From: DAHUYF01 sp963838385
GTDB lineage: Bacteria; Pseudomonadota; Alphaproteobacteria; ATCC43930; CGMCC-115725
Length of the DNA stretch: 64,000 nt
Assembly: GCA_963838385.1 (NCBI GenBank)
Contig: CAWIRE010000001.1
Coordinates: forward strand, 62,001-126,000
Reading direction: 5' to 3'
Below the pieces are notes generated by a model that saw only the letters and a program-made list of their open reading frames with translations, was not told the origin of the DNA and ran no database searches. Shown piece by piece: positions 52,019 through 61,500 of the stretch (within the stretch, counting starts at the first letter, position 1; every line of letters begins with the position of its first letter). Position numbers and translations under genes: made by a program.

Positions 52019-52606
52019 TCAGGCGGGCGGCGTCTTCGCCGCTTCCACTTCGCGGCCGCGGCCCATCTCGACCATCATCCTGCCGATGTCGGGCCGGCGC
52101 TCCACGACATGGCGATAGCGCGCGACGGCGGCGGCGACCAGCTCGCCCTTGCGGCCGAGCAGCTCGTCGCCGAGCTCGATGATGCGCAGATTGGGCCAGA
52201 TCTGCGCGCGGATGCGACGCACCTCGGCGAGCGCCTCGAGCGCCGGCCGGTCGGGACGCGCCTGCGCCAGGATCAGCGCCATCGACGCGGTCGAGCGCGA
52301 GATGCCCATATGGCAATGCACCAGCAGATGCGCCTTGGGCTCGCGCTGGAGGTCGCGGCCGAACCGCAGCAGGGCGGCGACATCCTCGCGCTGCACCAGC
52401 CGCATGCCGGACCGCTCCTCGGTGATGTCGTGAAAGCGCAGATCGAGCCGCTCATGCTCGCCGAAGGCACCGAAGGCCTCGGGGTCGGGAAAGTCGGGAT
52501 CGAGGATGGAGAGCACATGGCTGACACCGACCGCGCTGTGGCCGGCAAGCTCGGCGACGCCGCAGACGGTGATATGGAAGCTGACGAATTCGCTGGCGCT
52601 GGTCAC
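52019..52606 (-). CDS. Protein-tyrosine-phosphatase-like protein
   Basis: A 195-residue protein with a Cys-x5-Arg active-site loop, HCHMGISRS near residue 100, and an Asp-containing loop upstream (FHDITEERSG). This is typical of small dual-specificity or tyrosine phosphatases in alphaproteobacteria. GTG at 52606 follows AAGGAA. It is the last gene of a four-gene minus-strand run with membrane and glycosyltransferase genes. The substrate is not known. Confidence 0.82.
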   Translation of the reverse strand: MTSASEFVSFHITVCGVAELAGHSAVGVSHVLSILDPDFPDPEAFGAFGEHERLDLRFHDITEERSGMRLVQREDVAALLRFGRDLQREPKAHLLVHCHMGISRSTASMALILAQARPDRPALEALAEVRRIRAQIWPNLRIIELGDELLGRKGELVAAAVARYRHVVERRPDIGRMMVEMGRGREVEAAKTPPA

Positions 52607-52670
52607 GGGCAGGTTCCTTGCTTCTGGGGTCGCGCATAGCGCAGCCGCGCGCCGCGGTCCAGACCGGCTC

Positions 52671-53717
52671 TCAGGCGTCCGTCCGTCGCGTCGGCTGCGC
52701 GTAATAATGCTCGAGCACCACCTTGGCGGCGGCAGCGGCCGGCACCGCCAGGATGACGCCGATGACGCCGAGCAGCAGCCCGCCGGCGAGGAACGCGAAC
52801 ATGACGACGACCGGATGCAGCCGCGCCGCGCGGCCGAGGACGACCGGCCCGACCACGCGGTCGATGAGCAGGCGGAAGGCGGTGACGTAGGCGGCAAAGG
52901 CGACCACGGCCCAGAAGCCGTGGCGCTCGAGCGCGAGCAGCCCGACCAGCGTCGCCGAGGCCATCGGCCCCAGCACCGGAACCAGCTCCAGCAGCCCCGT
53001 CAGCAGCGCCAGCAGCAGCGCGAAGGGCAAGCCGAGGGCGAAGCGGATGGCGAACCAGGACGAGATCGTCGCGAAGACGACGATGACCAGCAATCCCAGG
53101 AGATAGCGCCGCAGCAGCGGATCGATCTTGGCGGCGATCTCCGCCGCCTCGGCGCGGTATTCGGGCGGCACCAGCCACAGCGCCCCCCGCGCGAGCTGGG
53201 GCCCGGTATCGAGGAAATAGAAGACCAGCACGATGATCAGCACCGCGCCGGTGACGGCGGCGAAGCCGCCAAAGGCGACGAGCAGGATCTCATGCGGCGC
53301 GCCAAGGTCGCCGACCAGCGCATCCAGCAGCTGCTGGGAGACGCGCCCGGCATCGAGCGAGCGGCCGAACAGCGAGATCTGCTCGCCGCCGAACAGCTCG
53401 GCAAAGAATTTATGCAGCAGCTGCGGCGCATCGCCGAGAGCGCCGCGGATATCGACGACCAGGGTTTCGACCGCCCAGTAGCCGAGCCCGCCCAGCAGCG
53501 CCATGATCGCGGCAAATGTGACCAGCGCCGCCGCCGTGCGCGACAGGCCGAAGCGGCGACCCAGCCAGTGAACGGCCGGTCGCGCGGCGTAGGCGATCGC
53601 GGCGGCGATGAGGAAGGGGAGCACCGCCAGCCGCACGACGTAGAGCAAGGCAAGCACCGCGGCGACGGCAAGCGTCACCGCCCATCCATTGACCGGCGCG
53701 CGGCGTTCCTGGGCCAA
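52671..53717 (-). CDS. AI-2E family transporter (PerM-like)
   Basis: A 348-residue inner-membrane protein with about eight segments. Family features are LLALLTGLLELVPVLGPMAS and FRLLIDRVVGPVVLGRAARL, then HPVVVMFAFLAGGLLLGVIG. The start is probably TTG at 53717, after GGGAG; no better start precedes the first membrane segment. It starts 11 bases after the glycosyltransferase stop. Members export AI-2, ions or other solutes; the cargo is uncertain. Confidence 0.87.
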   Translation of the reverse strand: MAQERRAPVNGWAVTLAVAAVLALLYVVRLAVLPFLIAAAIAYAARPAVHWLGRRFGLSRTAAALVTFAAIMALLGGLGYWAVETLVVDIRGALGDAPQLLHKFFAELFGGEQISLFGRSLDAGRVSQQLLDALVGDLGAPHEILLVAFGGFAAVTGAVLIIVLVFYFLDTGPQLARGALWLVPPEYRAEAAEIAAKIDPLLRRYLLGLLVIVVFATISSWFAIRFALGLPFALLLALLTGLLELVPVLGPMASATLVGLLALERHGFWAVVAFAAYVTAFRLLIDRVVGPVVLGRAARLHPVVVMFAFLAGGLLLGVIGVILAVPAAAAAKVVLEHYYAQPTRRTDA

Positions 53718-53728
53718 GGGCGCTCCCT

Positions 53729-54910
53729 TCAGTCGCCGGGATCGGCGGCGGTGGGGTAGAGCCGACCCTTCCAGGCGACGCGGCCCCGGCGGCGCGCGGC
53801 GATGCCTTCCGCCGCCAGCAGCGCGGCAAGCGTATAGCCCACGGGAAAGAGCAGCCCGTACCAGAGCGGGATGGCGAAATAGCGCGCCGCCGCGATGTGG
53901 AGCCCGACCAGCGCCAACGACGCCGCGGCGGCGACGGCCGGCGCGGCCAGTGCCGGCAGCGACGGCGCCGCCGGCAGGCTCAGCGCCAGCGCCGCCGGCA
54001 GCGCCAGCGCCGACCAGGCCAGCAACGGCCCCAGCGCCGCGATGATCGCGGTGCGGCGCGTCCCGCCGAAGGTCAGGGTCACGTTCTTGGTCAGCCCTTC
54101 CCAGAGCTGCGGCAGGCTGCGATACATGCGGACGCCGATCAGCGCCGCGCCGCCCATCACCGCGATCCGGCCGCCCGCCGCCTTGACCCGCGCCGCCAGC
54201 GCGCTGTCCTCGGCCACCGTGCCGCGCACCGCGCGATGGCCGCCGACGCGTTCGTAGACGGCGCGGCGCAGCAGCATGAACTGTCCGTTGGCCGCTGCCT
54301 CGGCATGCTCGGGATCCCCGGTCCGACGCAAATCGCCGGCGAAGCCCAGCGCGCAGAGCCCCGCCGGCAGGATGAGGCGCTCCCACGGGCTGACCAGCTC
54401 CTGCCGCGGCTCGAGCGACAGCAGGTCGAGGCCCCGCTCCAGCGCCGCGGCGAGCGCCGCGCGCAGCAGCTCCGGCCGCGGCGTGGTATCGGCATCGATA
54501 AAGCACAGCCACTCGCCGCGGCCGCGCGCCGCCCCCTGCCAGCAGGCATGCGTCTTCCCCGTCCAGCCGGGCGCCAACGGCCCGGCCTCGATCACGGCCA
54601 TGCGCCCGTCGCGGGCGGCGACGCCGCGCGCCAGCGCCGCAGTCGCGTCCGTCGAGCCGTCATCGACCACGGTCACGGCAAGATTGGCGGCGGGATAGTC
54701 CTGCGCCGCGAGCCCGGCGAGGCAGCGCGTGATCGCATCGGCCTCGTTGCGCGCGGGCACCACGACATCGACCGAGGGTGCCCTCCCCGGCAGCGGCGCC
54801 GCGCGCAGCACCTCGTAGCCGCGATACTGGCGCGCCGCGCGGGCGATCAGCCAAGCGACCACCGCCGCCCAGACCAGCGCGACGGCGGCAGCGATGATTG
54901 CCGAATCCAC
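53729..54910 (-). CDS. Glycosyltransferase family 2, HpnB-like
   Basis: A 393-residue enzyme. An N-terminal membrane segment is followed by a GT-A domain: VDVVVPARNEADAITRCLAG, VVDDGSTDATAALARG, FIDADTTPRPELLRAAL (DxD region) and VAEDSALAARVKAAGG, then three C-terminal membrane segments. The arrangement resembles HpnB-type enzymes of hopanoid loci. GTG at 54910 begins MDSAIIAAAVALVWAAV. It follows the YkoP-like gene after 4 bases. The acceptor is unknown. Confidence 0.83.
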   Translation of the reverse strand: MDSAIIAAAVALVWAAVVAWLIARAARQYRGYEVLRAAPLPGRAPSVDVVVPARNEADAITRCLAGLAAQDYPAANLAVTVVDDGSTDATAALARGVAARDGRMAVIEAGPLAPGWTGKTHACWQGAARGRGEWLCFIDADTTPRPELLRAALAAALERGLDLLSLEPRQELVSPWERLILPAGLCALGFAGDLRRTGDPEHAEAAANGQFMLLRRAVYERVGGHRAVRGTVAEDSALAARVKAAGGRIAVMGGAALIGVRMYRSLPQLWEGLTKNVTLTFGGTRRTAIIAALGPLLAWSALALPAALALSLPAAPSLPALAAPAVAAAASLALVGLHIAAARYFAIPLWYGLLFPVGYTLAALLAAEGIAARRRGRVAWKGRLYPTAADPGD

Positions 54911-54914
54911 CGGA

Positions 54915-55544
54915 TCAGAACGGGTCGGCGCGACGCGGCGCGAGGTCGAGCCCGCTACCGTAGCGCTGCAGCAGCTTGCGCCGGGAAATCCAGAGCCGAT
55001 GCCGGTGCCGGAGCAGCCCCTTGGTCTTGAGCCCGGCCGGGTTGAAGGCGTAGGCGAGGCCCCAGAGCAGCATGCTGTCGAACACGACATGGATGCGCTC
55101 GCGCCATTCGCGCGAGGCGCCGGCCTCGATCACGTCGAAACCGAAGCGATGCGCCGTGCGCACCATCTGGATCGGGCCCAGCCGGCTGCCGAAAGGCGGA
55201 GCGCCGTGCAGCGCCTTGACCGCGTCGAGGCTGCGCTCGCTTTCGACATAGGCGGCGACGGCGATCAGCGAGGCGCGCATGCGACGCTTGAGCCTGGCCG
55301 CCCAAGCCGGGCTCGGCCCTTCGCTCGGCATCATCGGCAAATGCTCGTTCCAGAAGTGGAGGTGCAGCAGCGGCTCGCCTTCGGCGATCTCGGTGCCATC
55401 CGACAGCGACACGCTGCGGCCCGCCGGCTCGCGCGAGACGCGGAAAAGGCACTCCTCGTCCTCGGTGAACTCCTCGATGCCCTGCCGCAGCCGCAACAGG
55501 GAGTCGACGCCGCGCACCGCCCAGCCCAGATCCAGATACGCCAC
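54915..55544 (-). CDS. YkoP-like protein
   Basis: A 209-residue soluble protein of the kind found beside glycosyltransferases and polysaccharide deacetylases. It has DLGWAVRGVDSLLRLRQGIE, LLHLHFWNEHLPMMPSEGP and FDSMLLWGLAYAFNPAGLKT. GAGGGAG precedes the GTG at 55544. It is the first gene of the minus-strand run ykoP-like, GT2, AI-2E, phosphatase. A role in an envelope glycolipid pathway is inferred from neighbours only. Confidence 0.7.
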   Translation of the reverse strand: MAYLDLGWAVRGVDSLLRLRQGIEEFTEDEECLFRVSREPAGRSVSLSDGTEIAEGEPLLHLHFWNEHLPMMPSEGPSPAWAARLKRRMRASLIAVAAYVESERSLDAVKALHGAPPFGSRLGPIQMVRTAHRFGFDVIEAGASREWRERIHVVFDSMLLWGLAYAFNPAGLKTKGLLRHRHRLWISRRKLLQRYGSGLDLAPRRADPF

Positions 55545-55762
55545 GCCGCAGCTCCCTCGCAGCAGCCGGACTATCCACGATCTACAATCGGCGGGAGCCC
55601 GCTCCGGGTTCCCGTGAGAAATGTAATTTGCGGTTGGGCGCGTTCCAGGGGACCCTGTCCCTCTTTGGCGCGGACGCGCGGACGATCTAGCCCGACGGGT
55701 TGACCCCCGACGGTTCCACTCGTCAAAATGAGGCACGGGCGATCTTCCGCAGGAAATCCAGC

Positions 55763-56437
55763 ATGGCCGAAACCGCGCTCATCACCGGCTTCGAGCCTTA
55801 TGGCGGGCGCGCGCTCAATCCCTCGGCCAAGCTGGCGCTGGCGCTCGATGGCGTGCGCATCGGCGGTTTCGATGTCGTCGGCCGCGGCCTGCCGGTGGCG
55901 TTCGCCGGATTGGCCGCGCGGATCGAGGCGATGCTCGACGCGGTCCGGCCGAAGCTGGTCATCGCCTTGGGCCTCTGGCCCGGCGAGCCGATGATCCGGC
56001 TCGAGCGCTTCGGCCTCAACCTGGCCGATTTCGAGATTGCCGACAACGCCGGCGTACGGCTGGAGGACGCGGCGATTGCACCCGTGGGGACCACCGCCTT
56101 GGCCGCGACCCTGCCGCTGCGCGCGATCGAGCAGGCGCTGATCGCCGCCGGCATTCCGGCGCGGCTGTCCACGACCGCGGGGACCTATCTCTGCAACGCC
56201 ACGCTCTATACGCTGCTCGCCGCGGTCGAACGGCGCGGCTGGAACATCCCCTGCGGCTTCATCCACCTCCCCTATCTCACCGAGCAGGTGGCGGAGATGC
56301 TTGCCGAAGCGCGCTCCGGCCGGCTCGAGATCCATCAGCGCGCGGATTTCGCCTCGATGGATTACGCGGTGATGGAGCGGGCGCTGCGCCTCGCGCTCGC
56401 CGTGACGGCGGAAGCCGCGCTGCGACAGCGCGGCTAG
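55763..56437 (+). CDS. Pyroglutamyl-peptidase I
   Basis: A 224-residue cytosolic cysteine peptidase (family C15) that removes N-terminal pyroglutamate. The start motif is ALITGFEPYGGRALNPSAKL. The catalytic Cys lies in TAGTYLCNATLYTLLAAVE and the His in CGFIHLPYLTEQV; the Glu is in the first half in LERFGLNLADF-like sequence. Length and order agree with the family. The ATG at 55763 has AGGAAA upstream. Confidence 0.88.
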   Translation: MAETALITGFEPYGGRALNPSAKLALALDGVRIGGFDVVGRGLPVAFAGLAARIEAMLDAVRPKLVIALGLWPGEPMIRLERFGLNLADFEIADNAGVRLEDAAIAPVGTTALAATLPLRAIEQALIAAGIPARLSTTAGTYLCNATLYTLLAAVERRGWNIPCGFIHLPYLTEQVAEMLAEARSGRLEIHQRADFASMDYAVMERALRLALAVTAEAALRQRG

Positions 56438-56520
56438 GAGCGCCCGCCTCGCGCCTTCTCGAAGACCGCTATGATGGACAGGCCGGGATGTCGTTCACGG
56501 CCGAACAGAGGAGAACCGCC

Positions 56521-57546
56521 ATGGATCATCGTCAGCTTGGCGCGGCGGGGCCGCGCGTCTCCGAGTTCGGCCTCGGCTGCATGGCCATGTCCGGCATGTA
56601 TGGTCCCGCCGATCGCGCCGAGAGCATCGCCACGATCCACGCCGCGCTCGCTTCCGGCATCACCCTGCTCGACACCGGCGATTTCTACGGCATGGGCCAC
56701 AACGAGATGCTGATCGGCGAGGCGCTGAAAGGGCGCAAGCGCGAGCAGGCGCTGATCAGCGTCAAGTTCGGCGCGCTGCGCGACCCGGCCGGCGGCTGGT
56801 CGGGCAATGACGGGCGCCCGCAGGCGGTGAAGAACTTCCTCTCCTATTCGTTGCGGCGCCTCGGGGTCGACTATATCGACATCTACCGGCCGGCGCGGCT
56901 GGATCCGGCCGTGCCGATCGAGGACACCATCGGCGCCATCGCCGAGATGGTGAAGGCCGGCTATGTCCGCGCGATCGGCCTCTCGGAGGTCGGCGCCGAG
57001 ACGCTCAGGCGCGCCGCCTCGGTTCATCCGATCAGCGACCTGCAGATCGAGTACTCGCTGATCTCGCGCGGGATCGAGGACGCGATCCTGCCGGCCTGCC
57101 GCGCCCTCGGCATCGGCATCACCGCCTATGGCGTTCTGTCGCGCGGGCTGATCAGCGGCCATTGGCGCAAGGACGCGGCAGGCGCCGGCGATTTCCGCAT
57201 CCACGGCCCGCGCTTCCAGGGCGAGAATGCCGACCGCAACCTGGCGCTGGTCGAGAAGCTGCGGCAGGTCGCCAAGAGCAAGGGCGTCAGCGTCGCCCAG
57301 CTCGCCATCGCCTGGGTGGCGGCGCAGGGCAAGGACATCGTGCCCGTGGTCGGCGCCCGCCGACGCGACCGGCTGGCGGAGGCGCTCGGCGCGCTCGCGC
57401 TGCGGCTCGCGCCGTCGGACCTCGCCGCGATCGAAGAAGCCGTGCCGAAGGGCGCCGCCGCCGGCGAGCGCTACGCACCCGCCCAGATGGCCCAGCTCGA
57501 CAGCGAGCGCCCGGTGCGTGCCGGCGGCGCGGCGGCCTCGCGCTAG
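56521..57546 (+). CDS. Aldo/keto reductase
   Basis: A 341-residue NADPH-dependent reductase with the TIM-barrel AKR motifs: LLDTGDFYGMGHNEMLIGEA (Asp and Tyr), ISVKFG (Lys), and IGLSEVGAETLRRAASVHP. The usual catalytic His position reads IYRPARLDP, so His is replaced by Ala, a variant seen in a group of bacterial AKRs. GAGGAG precedes ATG at 56521. It overlaps the convergent aldose epimerase stop by four bases. Confidence 0.88.
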   Translation: MDHRQLGAAGPRVSEFGLGCMAMSGMYGPADRAESIATIHAALASGITLLDTGDFYGMGHNEMLIGEALKGRKREQALISVKFGALRDPAGGWSGNDGRPQAVKNFLSYSLRRLGVDYIDIYRPARLDPAVPIEDTIGAIAEMVKAGYVRAIGLSEVGAETLRRAASVHPISDLQIEYSLISRGIEDAILPACRALGIGITAYGVLSRGLISGHWRKDAAGAGDFRIHGPRFQGENADRNLALVEKLRQVAKSKGVSVAQLAIAWVAAQGKDIVPVVGARRRDRLAEALGALALRLAPSDLAAIEEAVPKGAAAGERYAPAQMAQLDSERPVRAGGAAASR

Positions 57547-58454
57547 AAGAACTCCGGCCGGAGGCTCATATGGGCGGCGCGGCGCGCGTCGGGCGCCAGA
57601 ACGCGCAAGCCGGTCTCCGCCACCCCCTCGCGCGCGAGGTTGATCGCGTCGGTGACGTGGCTTGCCGGCTCGACGCAGAAGAAATCGTGCTCGCGCGGCG
57701 TGTAGAGGACGAGGAAGGACAGCAGCGGTTGCACCGCGCTGAGGCGCAGCCGCGCCGCACGCTCGGGCCAGGTCACCACCGCTTCGCCCGCCCAGCCGGT
57801 GAAGACGTTGTCGAGCGCGAGCTCGGCAACCCGCCGTCCGCCGCCGAGCTCCCAGCCGGCGGGCACGGCGGCATGCTCCGTCGGCAGCAGCTCGGCGTCG
57901 GTGAGCCAGACGCCGCTCGTCCGCGCCTCGATCGTCGCCTCGGGCGTCCGCGGGAAGAAGGGATGAAAGCCGAGGCCGGCCGGCATCAGCGCTTGCGACC
58001 GGTTCTCGAGCTCGAGCGTGATCTCCAACGCCTGCGGCGTCAGCGTGAAGCTCTGCCGCGCCCGGTAGGGCCACGGCCAGGCGGCGGCCGGATGCTCGTA
58101 TTCGAGCACCAGCCGATCCTCGGCGCGCTCGGTCACCTCCCAGGGGAGCCGCCAGCCATGGCCATGCAGCGCATGGCGCCGGCGGCCGTCGGCTGGCCTC
58201 TCGACGACCTCGCGGCCGCAGAAGAAAAAGCGCGCGTCGCGGATGCGGCTGCCGTAAGGGACCAGCGGAAAGGACGCCATCTCGCCGGCATCGCCGCGCG
58301 CCACGGCGGCCGGCGAGGCCGGACGCAGCCAATCGATGCGGCGGCCGTCCGTCTCCCACCAGAATCCGGCGACGGCGCCGCCGGCGCCGGGAGCGATCTG
58401 GCATCGCGCCGAACCGCTGGTCAAGGTGACCACGCCGCTGGCGACCATCGTCAT
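57543..58454 (-). CDS. Aldose 1-epimerase family protein (GalM-like)
   Basis: A 303-residue beta-sandwich mutarotase. The features are FPLVPYGSRIRDARFFFCGR, HALHGHGWRLPWEV (first catalytic His region) and LGFHPFFPRTPEATIEA with the second His, followed by EHDFFCVEPASHVTDAINLA with the Glu. It interconverts sugar anomers. The start at 58454 has two nearby Met codons. It overlaps the aldo/keto reductase end, so the two converge. The sugar is not clear. Confidence 0.86.
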   Translation of the reverse strand: MTMVASGVVTLTSGSARCQIAPGAGGAVAGFWWETDGRRIDWLRPASPAAVARGDAGEMASFPLVPYGSRIRDARFFFCGREVVERPADGRRRHALHGHGWRLPWEVTERAEDRLVLEYEHPAAAWPWPYRARQSFTLTPQALEITLELENRSQALMPAGLGFHPFFPRTPEATIEARTSGVWLTDAELLPTEHAAVPAGWELGGGRRVAELALDNVFTGWAGEAVVTWPERAARLRLSAVQPLLSFLVLYTPREHDFFCVEPASHVTDAINLAREGVAETGLRVLAPDARRAAHMSLRPEFF

Positions 58455-58581
58455 GAAAATCTCCGGCGCTGCATGGCGCGAGCTTGTGCCGGTTTGGTTA
58501 ATTTTTCCTTTCGCCCCCCCACCGCATGGCTGGCAGGACGGCGCTCGTGTACCATCTACCCCTGAGATACGGGAGGAGCCG

Positions 58582-60414
58582 ATGGACAAGCGCGTCCAGT
58601 TCCACGTCTGGTACGTCGTCGCCGCGGTCATCGGCGTCATCCTGCTGCAGCAACTCTGGGTTCAGACCACGCAGGTGGACATCCTCCCCTACAGCGTGTT
58701 CCTCGACGATCTCAAGGCCGGCAAGATCGCGGAGGTAAGCGTCTCCGGCAACTACATGGAAGGCACGTTCAAGGCGCCGCAGGACGGCAAGCGCGCCTTC
58801 GTCACCAACCGCGTGCCGCCGGACATCGCCGAGCAACTGCAGAAATACGGCGTCAAGTTCTCCGGCGTCGCGCAGAGCAACTTCCTCACCGACCTGCTCT
58901 CCTGGGTGCTGCCGACGGCGCTGTTCTTCGGCGTCTGGTGGTTCGTCATCCGCCGCATGGCGGGCCAGGGCGGCGCCGGCGGCTTCATGGCCATCGGCCG
59001 CAGCAAGGCCAAGGTCTATGTCGAGACCGACACCAAGGTCACCTTCGCCGACGTGGCCGGCGTCGACGAGGCGAAGGAGGAGCTGAAGGAGGTCATCGAC
59101 TTCCTCAAGGACCCCAAGGAATACGGCCGGCTCGGCGCGCGCGTGCCCAAGGGGATCCTGCTGGTGGGGCCGCCCGGCACCGGCAAGACGCTGCTCGCCC
59201 GCGCCGTCGCCGGCGAAGCCGCGGTGCCGTTCTTCTCGATCAACGGCTCGGAATTCGTCGAGATGTTCGTCGGCGTCGGCGCCGCCCGCGTCCGCGATCT
59301 CTTCGAGCAGGCGCGGCAGAAGGCGCCCGCCATCATCTTCATCGACGAGCTGGACGCGCTCGGCCGCGCCCGTGGCGCCTATCAGGGCCTCGGCGGCAAT
59401 GACGAGAAGGAGCAGACGCTGAACCAGCTCCTGGTCGAGCTCGACGGCTTCGATTCACGCTCGGGGCTGGTGCTGCTCGCCGCCACCAACCGGCCGGAGA
59501 TTCTCGATCCCGCGCTGCTGCGCGCCGGACGCTTCGACCGGCAGGTGCTGGTCGACCGGCCGGACAAGCCCGGCCGCATCGACATCCTCAAGGTGCATCT
59601 CAAGGGCCACACGCTGGCCCCCGACATCGATGCCGAGAAGATCGCCGCGCTCACCCCCGGCTTCACCGGCGCCGACCTCGCCAACCTCGTCAACGAGGCG
59701 GCGCTGATCGCCACGCGCCGGCGCGCGGATAAAATCACCATGGACGATTTCACCAACGCGGTGGAGCGCATCGTCGCCGGCCTGGAGAAACGCAAGCGCA
59801 TCCTCAACCCGCAGGAACGCCGCGTCGTGGCGCATCACGAGATGGGGCATGCGTTGACGGCGATGATGCTGCCCGGGACCGATACGGTGCACAAGGTCTC
59901 GATCATTCCGCGCGGCATCGGCGCCCTCGGCTACACCATCCAGCGGCCGAGCGAGGACCGCTTCATCATGACGCGCGAGGATCTCGAGAACCGCATGTGC
60001 GTGCTGCTGGGGGGCCGCACCGCCGAGCACATCATCTTCCGTCATCTCTCCACCGGCGCCGCCGACGACCTCGCCAAGGTGACCAGCATCGCCCGCGACA
60101 TGGTGGCGCGCTACGGCATGGACGAAAAGCTCGGTCCGGTCTCCTACGACGCCGAGCGGCCGGCCTTCCTGCCCGGCATCCCCGCGCCGATGGAGCAGCG
60201 CAGCTACAGCGACGAGACCGCGCACGCCATCGATCAGGCGGTGCAGCGCATCGTCGAGCGCTGCTTCGACCGCTGCGTCCGCCTGCTCGAGCAGCAGCGC
60301 GACCTGCTGGAACGCAGCGCCGCGCTGCTGCTGGAGAAGGAGACGCTCGACGAGGCCGACCTCGACGCGATCAAGGCGCAATTAGGGTCGGAAAAGGCGG
60401 CGGCGGCGCAGTGA
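58582..60414 (+). CDS. ATP-dependent zinc metalloprotease, FtsH family
   Basis: A 610-residue AAA+ protease. Two membrane segments near residues 8-25 and 110-130 flank a periplasmic domain. The AAA domain has LLVGPPGTGKTLLARAVAGE, IIFIDELDALGRARG and the SRH part LAATNRPEILDPALLRAGRF. The zinc site is HHEMGHAL (His419, Glu420, His423), with Met in place of the common Ala. The end LGGRTAEHIIFRHLSTGAAD is a little unlike the main FtsH, so this may be a second paralogue. GGGAGGAG precedes the ATG. No tilS or folP is adjacent. Confidence 0.9.
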   Translation: MDKRVQFHVWYVVAAVIGVILLQQLWVQTTQVDILPYSVFLDDLKAGKIAEVSVSGNYMEGTFKAPQDGKRAFVTNRVPPDIAEQLQKYGVKFSGVAQSNFLTDLLSWVLPTALFFGVWWFVIRRMAGQGGAGGFMAIGRSKAKVYVETDTKVTFADVAGVDEAKEELKEVIDFLKDPKEYGRLGARVPKGILLVGPPGTGKTLLARAVAGEAAVPFFSINGSEFVEMFVGVGAARVRDLFEQARQKAPAIIFIDELDALGRARGAYQGLGGNDEKEQTLNQLLVELDGFDSRSGLVLLAATNRPEILDPALLRAGRFDRQVLVDRPDKPGRIDILKVHLKGHTLAPDIDAEKIAALTPGFTGADLANLVNEAALIATRRRADKITMDDFTNAVERIVAGLEKRKRILNPQERRVVAHHEMGHALTAMMLPGTDTVHKVSIIPRGIGALGYTIQRPSEDRFIMTREDLENRMCVLLGGRTAEHIIFRHLSTGAADDLAKVTSIARDMVARYGMDEKLGPVSYDAERPAFLPGIPAPMEQRSYSDETAHAIDQAVQRIVERCFDRCVRLLEQQRDLLERSAALLLEKETLDEADLDAIKAQLGSEKAAAAQ

Positions 60415-60437
60415 CCGCGCCGCCGCGACAGATGCGC

Positions 60438-61355
60438 TCAGTGGCTGGTCGTATTGCCGTTGGCGTTGTCCCCGTTCGGGCTGTTCGGGCTGCTGTTGCC
60501 GGTGTTGCCGGTGGAGGTCGACGAGCCGGTGTTGTTCCCGCTCGAGTTCGACGAAGCGCCAGTGTCGGCAGGCTGCGCGCTTGACCCGGCCGGCTGCTGC
60601 GTGCCCGCGGCGGCCAGATCGTGCTGCGAGATCACGCGGCCGGTCTGCGCGTCGACGCGCAGCGCCACCTCCTGGTTGCCGCGCTCGGCCCGGACGCTCC
60701 AGGTATTGTCCGAGTTGCGGCTGATGTCGCTGATGTTGCTGTAGCCCTCTTGCTGCAGCCGCCCGCGCAGCGCCGACGGGCTCAGCGGCGCAGGCGGCGT
60801 CGAGGTGCCGTTTGCCGTGGCCGCGGTGGCGTTTGCGGTGGGCTCGGCGGCAAGACCCAGGCGCTGCAGCGTGTCGTGATCGAGGCTTGCGGTCTGCCTC
60901 AGGCCTTCGCGCTTCTGGTAGGCATCGAGCGCCTGCCTGGTCTTGGGGCCGAGGACGCCGTCGACCTTGCCCTTATAGAGCCCCTGCTGCTTGAGCTCGG
61001 CCTGCGCCTGGCGCAACCGGTCCGTCTGCTGCGGCGTCTGCGTCTGAGCCTGCGCTTGCGCCTGCGCCTGCGAGGATCCCGCCGCCGGCGCCAGGCCAAC
61101 CTGATGCAACTCGTTCCTGGCCGCGGTATGCTCCTGATGTACGGCATTCTCGGCGATGGTGTCGGCGCCTTCCGGCATCAACGCACCGCCGGCGCCGCCG
61201 ACCACGCCGCCCACGACCGCGCCGACCGGACCGCCGACCGCAGCCCCGACGCCGATGCCGGTCAGAGCGCCGGTGGCGGAGCGCTGTGTTTCGTTGCTGC
61301 CGCAAGCAGCGGTAAGCATACCCAAGGCGATGACGCCGACGACCCCGAGACGCAT
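60438..61355 (-). CDS. Lipoprotein with glycine-zipper and peptidoglycan-binding domains
   Basis: A 305-residue lipoprotein with signal GVVGVIALGMLTAACGS and a lipobox. A glycine-zipper segment, IGVGAAVGGPVGAVVGGVVG, follows, then a Gln-rich linker and a PG_binding_1-like domain with GLYKGKVDGVLGPKTRQALD. A small domain with VRAERGNQEVALRVDAQTGR follows, and the tail is rich in Ser, Asn, Thr and Gly. It is probably an envelope protein that holds the cell wall. It lies convergent to ftsH. Confidence 0.78.
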   Translation of the reverse strand: MRLGVVGVIALGMLTAACGSNETQRSATGALTGIGVGAAVGGPVGAVVGGVVGGAGGALMPEGADTIAENAVHQEHTAARNELHQVGLAPAAGSSQAQAQAQAQTQTPQQTDRLRQAQAELKQQGLYKGKVDGVLGPKTRQALDAYQKREGLRQTASLDHDTLQRLGLAAEPTANATAATANGTSTPPAPLSPSALRGRLQQEGYSNISDISRNSDNTWSVRAERGNQEVALRVDAQTGRVISQHDLAAAGTQQPAGSSAQPADTGASSNSSGNNTGSSTSTGNTGNSSPNSPNGDNANGNTTSH

Positions 61356-61500
61356 GGATGTGCCCTTTGGCTGGTGTGCCGATGCTTCCTCAACATCGGG
61401 TTTTTCCCAGGGGTTCCGCCGACGCGCGCGGGAAGCGACATGCACTTGACAGCCTCGGGTGGAGCGCTATGGTGCGCCTTCGCCTCAAGGGATACGGACC

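Noticed and set aside
56434..58404. 656-codon minus-strand frame under the aldo/keto reductase
   Set aside because: It overlaps both the aldo/keto reductase and aldose epimerase, which have clear family motifs.
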